Part shown: one piece after another, positions 43,430 through 49,157 of the stretch
How positions within the stretch are numbered: position 1 is the first letter of the stretch
How the letters are laid out: the number at the start of each line of letters is the position of its first letter
Virus record (IMG/VR): IMGVR_UViG_3300025767_000022
Coordinates: 1 to 57,726 of that record
Direction: 5' to 3' (one strand)
Source: a virus
Length of the DNA stretch: 57,726 nucleotides
Made by a program: the position numbers and the translations under genes
Notes under the pieces: model-generated
The model's database searches: none
Told to the model about the DNA's origin: nothing
The model's input: only the letters and a program-made list of their open reading frames with translations

Positions 43430-43591
43430 TTAGTCGTTTACCCCTATCTTCTTTTTGATAGTGTCTACCCACCGAGTAACTCCCCCATTAGGATTGGCAG
43501 TTGTAAATTGATGGGAGATAACCCTTATCAATTCGCCCGTTGGATTGTGAGCTAAAAACCTTGTTCTTGATTTGTGTGGTATTGATTTCAT
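43430..43591 (-). CDS. Small basic protein, 53 residues
   Basis: A short frame from ATG at 43591, overlapping the upstream gene's stop (ATGA), to TAA at 43430. It begins MKSIPHKSRTRFLAHNPTGE and is basic, beta-like, ending DTIKKKIGVND. Coupling to the 83-residue gene supports it. Function unknown. Confidence 0.55.
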   Translation of the reverse strand: MKSIPHKSRTRFLAHNPTGELIRVISHQFTTANPNGGVTRWVDTIKKKIGVND

Positions 43592-43839
43592 CTTCTATGT
43601 CTACCTTTTTGTATTACCTTAGTTACTCCAGCCTTTATTCCCATCGAAGGTTTAATCTCCTCTACCTTTTTGGGTTGGGGAAAATCAATCCATCGTAAAC
43701 CAAAAAACAACCAAGCAAAGAATCTTCGCAAGGGGTTAGGTTTCTTAGTTAGCGCAAAGGAGATAAAGTAATTCTCATCCCCAATCTTCCATTCCCCTAT
43801 TGGTAAAGGGGCTTGTACATTCATCATTTGATTTTTCAT
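43588..43839 (-). CDS. Small basic protein, 83 residues
   Basis: The product begins MKNQMMNVQAPLPIGEWKIG. There is a hydrophobic patch in the centre (RRFFAWLFFGLRWIDFPQPK) and a strongly basic C-terminus (VIQKGRHRR). It overlaps the upstream gene by 65 nt in another frame and the following gene by 4 nt. A membrane-associated or nucleic-acid-binding role is possible. Unrecognised. Confidence 0.5.
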   Translation of the reverse strand: MKNQMMNVQAPLPIGEWKIGDENYFISFALTKKPNPLRRFFAWLFFGLRWIDFPQPKKVEEIKPSMGIKAGVTKVIQKGRHRR

Positions 43840-44089
43840 TTTCGTTATATAGCGTTTCCATTAATTTCCAAACAACCTCACAATCCTCATACCTTTCATC
43901 CGATTCTAATTCGGTTAGTAAATCCACTAAGGATGTATAGGGTATAAGGGAAACGATTGTTCCCCTTCTGATAGTTCCCTTAGTGTATCCATCCAATACC
44001 CATTTAAGAGAGGAAATTCGTATCTCCCTTAAATCCTCATTGTTCAAGCCTCTGAGGTATTCCATATAGTAGAATTCTTCTGGTCCCAT
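43775..44089 (-). CDS. Small acidic protein, about 104 residues
   Basis: The start is placed at ATG 44089 (MGPEEFYYMEYLRGLNNEDL), because the late-type motif at 44096-44104 lies inside the longer frame from 44128. The product is helical and Glu-rich (LTELESDERYEDCEVVWKLM). It overlaps the next gene by 65 nt. No family recognised. Confidence 0.55.
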   Translation of the reverse strand: MGPEEFYYMEYLRGLNNEDLREIRISSLKWVLDGYTKGTIRRGTIVSLIPYTSLVDLLTELESDERYEDCEVVWKLMETLYNENEKSNDECTSPFTNRGMEDWG

Positions 44090-44095
44090 AGTGGA

Positions 44096-44104
44096 TATAA
44101 ATAT
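44096..44104 (-). promoter_or_regulatory. Late-type motif inside tiny-gene run
   Basis: ATATTTATA on the minus strand, 7 nt before ATG 44089. It sets the start of that gene. Confidence 0.5.
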
Positions 44105-44155
44105 ACTCCTATAAGGGATTAAACCCAAGAGGCTGAGTAACTACCCAATCTCCAA

Positions 44156-44410
44156 TTATTTAATCCAATTCTTTCCTTTAAGGTAACACTCTCTAGCAAA
44201 GTTAAGAGCTTCTCTATCCTCTTCTCCATAGAATCCAAAATTCAAAACCCTTCCTAAGATGAGCTTATATTTCTCTTCTACCCAAAAGGGATTTGAATCC
44301 GAAGGGAATAACAACTCTTCAATCATTCTTTGTTGTTGAGGTTTTAACTCAAAGGTATCCAATTCCATACGAAGGATTTCCTCTTGCCAATCTCTCAACT
44401 CATTTCCCAT
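44156..44410 (-). CDS. Small acidic helical protein, 84 residues
   Basis: The product is MGNELRDWQEEILRMELDTF followed by a Gln-rich helix and 'WVEEKYKLILGRVLNFGFYG', with a basic end (YLKGKNWIK). It overlaps the upstream 53-residue gene by 11 nt. Unknown function. Confidence 0.55.
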   Translation of the reverse strand: MGNELRDWQEEILRMELDTFELKPQQQRMIEELLFPSDSNPFWVEEKYKLILGRVLNFGFYGEEDREALNFARECYLKGKNWIK

Positions 44411-44561
44411 TCTTCTTCAATTCCTTTTGTAGTTCCTTTACCCTCTTTAATCGGATTGTATCCTTTAACTCATCCGAATGTGAAGGATTATCCTTACTTC
44501 TTTTCAAGCGCTTCTTCAACTGATTAAGTTTGTATCTTAGTTTACCAAAATCCTTTTTCAT
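44400..44561 (-). CDS. Small basic coiled-coil protein, 53 residues
   Basis: A frame from ATG 44561 to TGA 44400, beginning MKKDFGKLRYKLNQLKKRLK. It is extremely Lys/Arg/Leu-rich with heptad character along its length, and is a likely RNA- or DNA-binding helical peptide. It overlaps its neighbours by 20 nt upstream and 11 nt downstream, consistent with a compact early operon. Confidence 0.5.
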   Translation of the reverse strand: MKKDFGKLRYKLNQLKKRLKRSKDNPSHSDELKDTIRLKRVKELQKELKKNGK

Positions 44562-44772
44562 CTTCTCCTTCTTTATTTTGAATTTCCCTTAGCCATCCCC
44601 ATTTCAATCCATTAGAGATTCTATTCCCAATAGTATCCCAATCTCTCTTCTCTTCACAATAGATGAAATCCGATAGAATTTGTTCATCTCTATTGGTATC
44701 CTCATCCCTATTGGTTTGTTCGCTGAGGATTTCATATCTCTTTCCCCTATATGTGTATATGGGATTCTTCAC
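44542..44772 (-). CDS. Small protein, 76 residues
   Basis: The product starts MKNPIYTYRGKRYEILSEQT and contains a tandem NRDEDTNRDE, then a Trp-rich C-terminal part (LKWGWLREIQNKEGEDEKGF). The N-terminal YRGKRYEIL is typical of a small beta-barrel (SH3-like) start. It begins 3 nt after the upstream gene stop. Unknown function. Confidence 0.5.
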   Translation of the reverse strand: MKNPIYTYRGKRYEILSEQTNRDEDTNRDEQILSDFIYCEEKRDWDTIGNRISNGLKWGWLREIQNKEGEDEKGFW

Positions 44773-44775
44773 TTT

Positions 44776-44943
44776 TTATGGGCGCTCTTCTATGAGGGGC
44801 CTGTTAGAGTTGTAGAAGTGGATACCTTCAATTACGATTGATTTGGTTGCTGTCCATTTACCTCCATAGGTATAATGCCAATAGTTCTCACCATCTACTA
44901 CTATGTACTTATTGTTAAACGAAAAAGTTTGTAATTCACTCAT
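44776..44943 (-). CDS. Small protein, 55 residues, first gene of a tiny-gene operon
   Basis: A frame from ATG 44943 to TAA 44776 (MSELQTFSFNNKYIVVDGEN, then WHYTYGGKWTATKSIVIEGI). It is beta-rich and aromatic. It is driven by the host-type promoter at 44969-45000 and heads the overlapping run down to 43.4 kb. No family recognised. Confidence 0.6.
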   Translation of the reverse strand: MSELQTFSFNNKYIVVDGENYWHYTYGGKWTATKSIVIEGIHFYNSNRPLIEERP

Positions 44944-44968
44944 AGGGTCAAGTATTTTATATTAATTA

Positions 44969-45000
44969 CAAATATACGAAATAAATCTGAGATAACCAAA
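44969..45000 (-). promoter_or_regulatory. Host-type promoter for tiny-gene operon
   Basis: TTTG-N20-TATATTTG on the minus strand. It heads the overlapping run of small genes from 44943 to about 43430. Confidence 0.8.
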
Positions 45001-45404
45001 TCTTAGATAGATTATTTTCAGTTCACTTATCCCACCTGTCCACAGATACACCGAAGGGGGTATCAAAGGGTATCTTCCCAGAGAGGAAAAAAACCGGGCT
45101 CCGCATGAAAACGGACCAGACCGGGCCTGTGCCCATGCGTGTTTTCCGGTAGTTACAAGAAACCTGTCAGAGGGGGGTGGGGGGTCCCCTGCACCTCAAC
45201 CGATGTGCGTATTTTTTTTGGGGGTGCTTCTTAACGCTCGCTAGCGCTCGCTTAGCTGGGAAGTGGGTAGTAGTTCCCCTATATACCCTATGTGTTCTCC
45301 CTTATACTATATACTGAGTGTTAGTTATATACTCTATACTACTATGGGTTATATTCTTAGCTATATTATTTTTATTAAGGGTGTCCAACTTCGGTTTGGG
45401 ATTT
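45001..45404. other. GC-rich noncoding island
   Basis: No convincing gene in about 400 nt. It differs from its AT-rich surroundings: C- and G-tracts (45170-45200), GGGC-CTGT-GCCC hairpin, a CGCTCGCT-AG-CGCTCGCT direct repeat near 45235-45255, and a GATAC...GTATC inverted repeat near 45050-45072. It could be an origin, a structured RNA or a packaging-type signal. No function can be read. Confidence 0.4.
45356..45382. repeat. 27-bp direct repeat, copy 1
   Basis: Identical to 49055-49081, with similarity continuing (TCCAA, then GGTTTGGGAT/TTTTGGGAT) into the neighbouring terminator on each side. Both copies lie at the downstream edge of a minus-strand intrinsic terminator. Confidence 0.75.
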
Positions 45405-45555
45405 GGGCATAAAAAAAGAGAGCCATGCATTAGCTCTCTAATCCCACCATCCTCTCGAGCGGATGATTAGTTGTTGAGTAGTGAGTTGGCTATTGCCTTA
45501 TGGGACTCTTTAACGCCGGACTTACTCCACACCGGCATACTTACCTCAACTAACT
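45405..45555 (-). ncRNA. Candidate independent small RNA, about 140 nt
   Basis: It lies alone between the promoter 45559-45590 and the terminator 45410-45439. The RNA has an 11-bp closing stem with one bulge (45545-45556 with 45468-45478), an internal GCCGG/CCGGC hairpin, a GAGT/ACTC arm containing GGC/GCC, and a small ATCC/GGAT hairpin. A 23-codon frame (45467-45538, MPVWSKSGVKESHKAIANSL...) is inside the stem region. Either an sRNA or a tiny-peptide mRNA is possible. Confidence 0.6.
45410..45439 (-). terminator. Intrinsic terminator of small RNA
   Basis: Stem AGAGAGC/GCTCTCT with a 9-nt loop, then seven T on the minus strand. Confidence 0.82.
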
Positions 45556-45558
45556 ATA

Positions 45559-45590
45559 CTAATATACGAAATCTTTTCCATTCATGCAAG
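45559..45590 (-). promoter_or_regulatory. Host-type promoter for small RNA at 45.4-45.6 kb
   Basis: CTTG-N20-TATATTAG on the minus strand, preceded by AAAGGG. The only thing between it and the terminator at 45410-45439 is the candidate small RNA. Confidence 0.75.
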
Positions 45591-45622
45591 CCCTTTGTGA
45601 AATTTAGAATCCATCTAAATAA

Positions 45623-45647
45623 GAAAAGGGGAACATCTCTGTCCCCC
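45623..45647 (-). terminator. Intrinsic terminator after 61-residue gene
   Basis: A GGGGAC/GTTCCCC stem with one bulge, then TTTTCTTATTT on the minus strand. It closes the transcript that carries the tRNA-like elements. Confidence 0.7.
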
Positions 45648-45677
45648 TATACATAACCCTAATTTATGTAACCCTAA

Positions 45678-45863
45678 TTAAAAGTATGAACTCCTTGTCT
45701 CTATGAAATCATTGGTAGCCATTACCAACGCATCTCTATATGGTAGTTTGTATTCGCCTTCGGAGAGTTCCTTCTGAAGTTTCTTTGCAATAGCTTTCAC
45801 CTCTTCTTCCTTTCCGATTTCCTTTATGTGTTTCCTAGCTCGTTGATAATCAATCACTTCCAA
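45678..45863 (-). CDS. Small helical protein, 61 residues
   Basis: The product is MEVIDYQRARKHIKEIGKEE followed by 'AIAKKLQKELSEGEYKLPYR', highly charged and helical. It overlaps the preceding 95-residue gene by 10 nt and is followed by an intrinsic terminator at 45623-45647. It is the last gene of the transcript that starts at the promoter 46423-46454 and carries the tRNA-like elements. Confidence 0.55.
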   Translation of the reverse strand: MEVIDYQRARKHIKEIGKEEEVKAIAKKLQKELSEGEYKLPYRDALVMATNDFIETRSSYF

Positions 45864-46141
45864 TCCTTTATCTCTTCTTTTAGTTTAACTAATATGTTCA
45901 GCTTCTCTTCCGCATTTCGTTTGACCTCTTCGCTATCGTTGATGAGGTGTTGAATGAAAACCTCAGCAGCCTTCTTCCTTCCCCACTTCTTCGGATACAC
46001 TAAGCGATTGCCCATAGGGATATACTCCTTCTTCACCAAGCCTGGACTCTTTGGCTCGGAGAGGATATACCATACTCCATCTTTCTCATGGAGATACATC
46101 ACTTCTTGCGTTTCCCTATTGTTCGCTACCTGTTCTCCCAT
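45854..46141 (-). CDS. Small basic protein downstream of tRNA-like elements, 95 residues
   Basis: The product begins MGEQVANNRETQEVMYLHEK. A compact N-terminal beta part (DGVWYILSEPKSPGLVKKEY) is followed by KKWGRKKAAEVFIQHLINDS and a charged helix. Its ATG lies only 6 nt after the 3' end (TCA) of the second tRNA-like element, so processing or folding of that RNA would directly affect translation of this gene (inference). Confidence 0.55.
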   Translation of the reverse strand: MGEQVANNRETQEVMYLHEKDGVWYILSEPKSPGLVKKEYIPMGNRLVYPKKWGRKKAAEVFIQHLINDSEEVKRNAEEKLNILVKLKEEIKDWK

Positions 46142-46150
46142 AATATCTGA

Positions 46151-46221
46151 GCGGAAGGGTGGAGCCGCCCCACCATCTCCGAGCTGGAAGCCCGGCGAGT
46201 TTCTCTCAACTCTTCTTCCGC
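46151..46221 (-). ncRNA. tRNA-Gly-like cloverleaf RNA, copy 2
   Basis: Second 71-nt element. Acceptor GCGGAAG/CTTCCGC is the acceptor stem seen in many bacterial tRNA-Gly. D-position arm GAGT/ACTC. Anticodon-position arm CCGGG/CTCGG with loop CTTCCAG, which places U at 33 and UCC (Gly) at the anticodon. T-position arm GGTGG/CCACC with loop GGCGGCT. TCA follows. Compared with copy 1 the acceptor, anticodon and T stems all change with compensation. It ends 6 nt before the ATG of the 95-residue gene. Confidence 0.68.
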
Positions 46222-46298
46222 AATATATAAATGTGAACCTGCTTATACTACTCTCACATTAACACCAGTAGGGTGATGATTCTCCTTTTTCAATTTGA

Positions 46299-46369
46299 GC
46301 GGAGGGATAGAACCGCCCTACCTTCTATTGGCTGGATGCCAATCGAGTTTCTCTTAACTCCTCCTCCGC
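46299..46369 (-). ncRNA. tRNA-Gly-like cloverleaf RNA, copy 1 (promoter-proximal)
   Basis: Exactly 71 nt with tRNA geometry on the minus strand: acceptor GCGGAGG/CCTCCGC, 2-nt spacer, D-position arm GAGT/ACTC with 8-nt loop, one base, anticodon-position arm ATTGG/CCAAT with 7-nt loop CATCCAG, 4-nt variable region, T-position arm GGTAG/CTATC with 7-nt loop GGCGGTT. It is followed by TCA. G-U wobble in the T-position arm fits only the minus strand. D-loop GG and T-loop TTC consensus are absent, so it is probably not a working tRNA. Confidence 0.65.
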
Positions 46370-46422
46370 ATTTGGTTAGTTGTTCTTAGTTAGAGTAATT
46401 CTCAATCACCTCAACAACTATG

Positions 46423-46454
46423 TAAAGATACGAAATAAATCTGATATATCCAAA
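46423..46454 (-). promoter_or_regulatory. Host-type promoter for tRNA-like transcript
   Basis: TTTG-N20-TATCTTTA on the minus strand. The transcript begins with the hairpin TAGTTGTT...AACAACTA and then carries both cloverleaf elements. Confidence 0.75.
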
Positions 46455-46470
46455 TTTATTTCAAACTTTT

Positions 46471-46623
46471 TTATCCGTAAACCTCAATATGACGGTTAAC
46501 GAAGTAGTTCAACTTCTCAGTTGCTACTTTAATACCACCCACATTATTGGAGGAGATGGCTAACTCCAGCTTCCCCTTCCAGAACTCAATCTTCGGAAGG
46601 TAACCTCGTTCATACTTACTCAT
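46471..46623 (-). CDS. Small protein, 50 residues
   Basis: A frame from ATG 46623 to TAA 46471 (MSKYERGYLPKIEFWKGKLE, then helical, ending YFVNRHIEVYG). It begins 1 nt after the upstream gene stop and ends just before the -33 element of the next promoter. Unknown function. Confidence 0.55.
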   Translation of the reverse strand: MSKYERGYLPKIEFWKGKLELAISSNNVGGIKVATEKLNYFVNRHIEVYG

Positions 46624-46624
46624 A

Positions 46625-46996
46625 TTAAGATAATTTACTTTTAAGATTAACCATAGCTTGTAGTAATTTAGTTTCTACATTGAAATACTCAGTAGAATCA
46701 ACTACATTCTTCACATAACAATTTCCATGTGAATCAAACTTAAATCCTTCTTTCATCAGATAATGAACAGCAACAGATGGCCAGTTCTTAATACCATCAA
46801 CATTTCGTTTCATACCACCTTGCTTCATTGAACCATTATAGTTTAACTGAACAATGTATTTACCTTTTACAATCTGTCCACCTTTTACCTGCGGATATGC
46901 TTGGTATTGTATCTTACCAATCGTTAATTGTTTAGAATCACGATTCAACAACTTAGATTCATAACCTAACATTGGCTTAATTTCAATCTTATTCAT
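46625..46996 (-). CDS. Small basic protein, about 123 residues
   Basis: The start is set at ATG 46996 (MNKIEIKPMLGYESKLLNRD). The longer frame to 47032 would start at the transcription start and cover the conserved AATTAAAACCCTAAAAGA leader. It is a basic, beta-rich N-terminal half with YIVQLNYNGSMKQGG and a helical end. Host-type promoter at 47041-47072. Unrecognised. Confidence 0.55.
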   Translation of the reverse strand: MNKIEIKPMLGYESKLLNRDSKQLTIGKIQYQAYPQVKGGQIVKGKYIVQLNYNGSMKQGGMKRNVDGIKNWPSVAVHYLMKEGFKFDSHGNCYVKNVVDSTEYFNVETKLLQAMVNLKSKLS

Positions 46997-47040
46997 TTTA
47001 TCTTCTTTTAGGGTTTTAATTCTGTCTCTCAATTACTATA

Positions 47041-47072
47041 CTAATATACGAAATCTTTTTCAAACAGGCAAG
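47041..47072 (-). promoter_or_regulatory. Host-type promoter with conserved leader
   Basis: CTTG-N20-TATATTAG on the minus strand, then GTAATTGAGAGA and AATTAAAACCCTAAAAGA before the ATG at 46996. It decides the start of that gene. Confidence 0.74.
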
Positions 47073-47083
47073 CCTTTCCTCAA

Positions 47084-47620
47084 TTATTTTTGAAGAAGAA
47101 GGGCTGCTTTAGCTTTAGATTTCCTACCTTCTGCATCGGTGTAGAAACGAACCACCTCAGCGAACTCTCTACCTTCGTTGATTACTTCGTTAAGGATAGC
47201 CTCCACAGTTCCGAAGCGAGGGCGGTTGTTCACATGCACATACTTCACACCAGCTTCAACCTGCGTTCCCTTATCGGTTACAGTGCCAGAGTTTTCGTAA
47301 CTCTCATAGATATCATACATCCCATCGAACTTACCATACTCAAACTGATGAGCGAATTGGTTAATCTTCTCAAAGTTATGTTGGGGAATAGAACCACCAT
47401 TGGAAGTAGTTACATACACATCCAAAGAGTTTCCCATTGAGAAGTGGTCTGCCTTCACTCTACATAGGTATTGAGGGAAGTTTTTCTTAACGAATTGTTT
47501 CACCAACTGTCCAGCTTCCGTTGGACCGCCGTAGATGGTTGGTTTACCTTTGTAGTTACGGAGAGCGTTTTCTCTAACTTGGTAGGTTTCTCCGTTTAGT
47601 TGAATCTTAATATTTGCCAT
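47084..47620 (-). CDS. LPD29-like (large polyvalent protein-associated domain) protein
   Basis: A 178-residue protein. 'LVKQFVKKNFPQYLCRVKAD' followed by SMGNSLDVYVTT, a middle INQFAHQFEYGKFDGMYDIY and later FGTVEAILNEV match the pattern of the LPD29 domain. That domain is found in polyvalent proteins of phages and mobile elements, and its molecular function is uncertain. It has its own host-type promoter at 47672-47703 and a long A-rich leader, which suggests early expression and a possible take-over or anti-defence role (inference). Confidence 0.6.
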   Translation of the reverse strand: MANIKIQLNGETYQVRENALRNYKGKPTIYGGPTEAGQLVKQFVKKNFPQYLCRVKADHFSMGNSLDVYVTTSNGGSIPQHNFEKINQFAHQFEYGKFDGMYDIYESYENSGTVTDKGTQVEAGVKYVHVNNRPRFGTVEAILNEVINEGREFAEVVRFYTDAEGRKSKAKAALLLQK

Positions 47621-47671
47621 TTTGTTTTAGGGTTTTAAGGTTTTAATTATCTCTCTCTCAATCTTACAGTG

Positions 47672-47703
47672 TAAACATACGAAATAAAATTGAATCATGC
47701 AAG
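47672..47703 (-). promoter_or_regulatory. Host-type promoter for LPD29-like gene
   Basis: CTTG-N20-TATGTTTA on the minus strand, followed by CACTGTAAGATTGAGAGAGA and an AAACCCTAAAAC stretch. Confidence 0.75.
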
Positions 47704-47748
47704 CCTTTCACAAACTTTTTTCAAATTATTTTCGTGCTTTCATATCTC

Positions 47749-48015
47749 TTAGTTTATATATTCATTGGTTGGAAGCTCAACACCACTTTGTTTCTTTATC
47801 TGATAGAATACATTGAAGAATGCTTTGTAAACTTTTCCAGCATGTTCTAAGTAATCAGAGTTAGGATTCTTCCACATCAACTCACCACCACTCATTCGGT
47901 GTTTGTTAACAACCTCAATTGTGTACCCTTTAAGGATGAGGTTAACTATCTTCTTCTGAGGAGGAGTAAACTTAACTCCCTCAATTGCTTTCTGAAACTT
48001 TTCTACTCTATTCAT
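47749..48015 (-). CDS. Small protein, 88 residues
   Basis: The product begins MNRVEKFQKAIEGVKFTPPQ. It is basic and helical, with NLILKGYTIEVVNKHRMSGG and a C-terminal YQIKKQSGVELPTNEYIN. It has its own host-type promoter (48042-48073) with the conserved TGTAAGATTGAGAGAGA leader. Possibly a small DNA-binding protein. No motif is certain. Confidence 0.55.
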   Translation of the reverse strand: MNRVEKFQKAIEGVKFTPPQKKIVNLILKGYTIEVVNKHRMSGGELMWKNPNSDYLEHAGKVYKAFFNVFYQIKKQSGVELPTNEYIN

Positions 48016-48041
48016 ATCTTATCTCTCTCAATCTTACAGTG

Positions 48042-48073
48042 TAAACATACGAATAATAATCCAATTGCACAAG
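48042..48073 (-). promoter_or_regulatory. Host-type promoter for 88-residue gene
   Basis: CTTG-N20-TATGTTTA on the minus strand with the same CACTGTAAGATTGAGAGAGA leader as the LPD29-like gene. Confidence 0.75.
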
Positions 48074-48253
48074 CTTTTTTTCATTTATTTTTCATTTTGA
48101 TAGGTTAATTTTTCCCTTTTTTTAATCATTCCAAACCCCAACAGGTGCCGCATGCTTTATTTTTCCCTATATGCGCATGAAATCGTATTCGGACCTCCGC
48201 CGGTTATTCTCTCCTTCCCTATCATTATTATTTTTTTTATATATATCCCCCCA

Positions 48254-48285
48254 CTAAGATACAAAATAAATTCCATATAGCCAAA
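48254..48285 (-). promoter_or_regulatory. Orphan host-type promoter
   Basis: TTTG-N20-TATCTTAG on the minus strand. No convincing gene lies in the 180 nt before the next promoter. A 22-codon frame (MIGKERITGGGPNTISCAYR...) is the only start nearby. Confidence 0.6.
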
Positions 48286-48387
48286 TTTTCTAGCTAAAAC
48301 TTATTAACACCAGCTATGTTGATAACTTTTTATACCCCAATCGGTTGTTAATAACTTTTTTATCAGACACATTGTCAGGCCTTATGG

Positions 48388-48419
48388 CTTGTATATGTGG
48401 ATTTTATTTCGTATCTTTG
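48388..48419 (+). promoter_or_regulatory. Host-type promoter, plus strand, no clear protein gene
   Basis: CTTG-N20-TATCTTTG on the plus strand, a perfect match including TTTCG before the -7 box. It points into 48.42-48.6 kb, where only short frames and RNA-like stems are seen. Confidence 0.72.
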
Positions 48420-48424
48420 TTCAT

Positions 48425-48575
48425 ACAGCCCTATTTTCTAGCTCCTTCAGGGATTGTCTCTAAGCGCTTGTGTGTGTTGGGGGTTAAAGGTGTAGGGTGG
48501 CTCGGAGAATGTATCAGAATCGCTATGGAAAAAGTTAAGAGGCCAACACATCCCCCCTTAAGCCTCTCTTAGGGG
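48425..48575 (+). ncRNA. Candidate plus-strand structured RNA
   Basis: It starts just after the perfect plus-strand promoter (48388-48419). A long-range stem TGTGTTGG/CCAACACA and a CCCC-TAAG/CTTAGGGG hairpin (one bulge) near 48550-48575 are visible. Only frames of about 9-15 codons begin after the promoter. No T-run follows the last hairpin, so the 3' end is uncertain. Confidence 0.4.
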
Positions 48576-48690
48576 TTGATAGGGTGGTTTTCTTAGCCAT
48601 TCCATTATTAGTGTGGTATGGGGTGGGGAAAAGTGGGAGAAAGTGGTAGGTAGTGGGATAGGGTAGGGAATTAAGGTGGAATAGTGGTAA

Positions 48691-48717
48691 AATAAAAAAG
48701 CCCCTATAACGGGGCTT
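48691..48717 (-). terminator. Intrinsic terminator after 51-residue frame
   Basis: Perfect stem AAGCCCC/GGGGCTT with a 6-nt loop, then TTTTTATTTT on the minus strand. It shows that a minus-strand transcript ends here. Confidence 0.8.
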
Positions 48718-48798
48718 GTGAGTGAGGTTAATTATATATAGATATCAAAATTAGAATATAGGTATGTATCTATCTATATGAAGTGGGGAAGTGTAAGG

Positions 48799-48954
48799 TT
48801 ACTCTTCTATCTCCTCTCCTATTATCCTTTTTATTTCTTCTATCTTCTTTTGTATTCCTTCTATGGGGAATGAATTCGTTTCTATCTCTTCTTCTATATC
48901 TAAGATTTGGAAATAGATTTGGATTAGCGTTGATTGGTAGTGATTCTTATTCAT
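48799..48954 (-). CDS. Putative small acidic helical protein, 51 residues
   Basis: A frame from ATG 48954 to TAA 48799: MNKNHYQSTLIQIYFQILDI, then a Glu/Ile/Lys helix ending KRIIGEEIEE. Such amphipathic periodicity is unlikely by chance, and an intrinsic terminator (48691-48717) follows. No promoter is obvious directly upstream, and the hydrophobic plus-strand frame over the same bases is its mirror image. Tentative. Confidence 0.4.
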   Translation of the reverse strand: MNKNHYQSTLIQIYFQILDIEEEIETNSFPIEGIQKKIEEIKRIIGEEIEE

Positions 48955-49054
48955 ATGGGTTAGAGGGATTATGGGGTTTACCTTTATATATACTACCTTA
49001 TATGGATTTTACTTCTTCTTTATCTGAATTACCTATACTATTAATAGTCTTAGT

Positions 49055-49081
49055 CTTAGCTATATTATTTTTATTAAGGGT
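49055..49081. repeat. 27-bp direct repeat, copy 2
   Basis: Second copy of the repeat at 45356-45382, next to the ATPase-gene terminator (49121-49148). It suggests past duplication of a terminator-adjacent module. Confidence 0.75.
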
Positions 49082-49120
49082 TTCCAAGCTCCAGTTGGTT
49101 TTGGGATTCGGTTGTTGAAT

Positions 49121-49148
49121 GAAAAAACCCACCTTTTCGGGGTGGGTT
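49121..49148 (-). terminator. Intrinsic terminator after AAA ATPase gene
   Basis: Stem AACCCACC/GGTGGGTT with a loop CCGAAAA-type, then TTTTTTC on the minus strand, 10 nt after the stop. Confidence 0.82.
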
Positions 49149-49157
49149 CATCTTAGG

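Noticed and set aside
46151-46369. Functional tRNA genes
   Set aside because: Arm lengths fit, but the D-loop GG, U8, T-loop TTC-R-A and, in copy 1, U33 are missing, so ordinary tRNA function is unlikely. They are reported as tRNA-like RNAs instead.
48345-48572. 75-codon plus-strand frame
   Set aside because: The promoter at 48388-48419 lies inside the frame, so the first ATG cannot be used by that transcript. The remaining sequence looks structured, not coding.
48783-49118. Hydrophobic 111-codon plus-strand frame that looks like a membrane protein
   Set aside because: Its hydrophobicity is the complement of the Glu/Ile/Lys helix on the minus strand (48799-48954). The terminator at 48691-48717 serves the minus strand, and no plus-strand promoter lies nearby.
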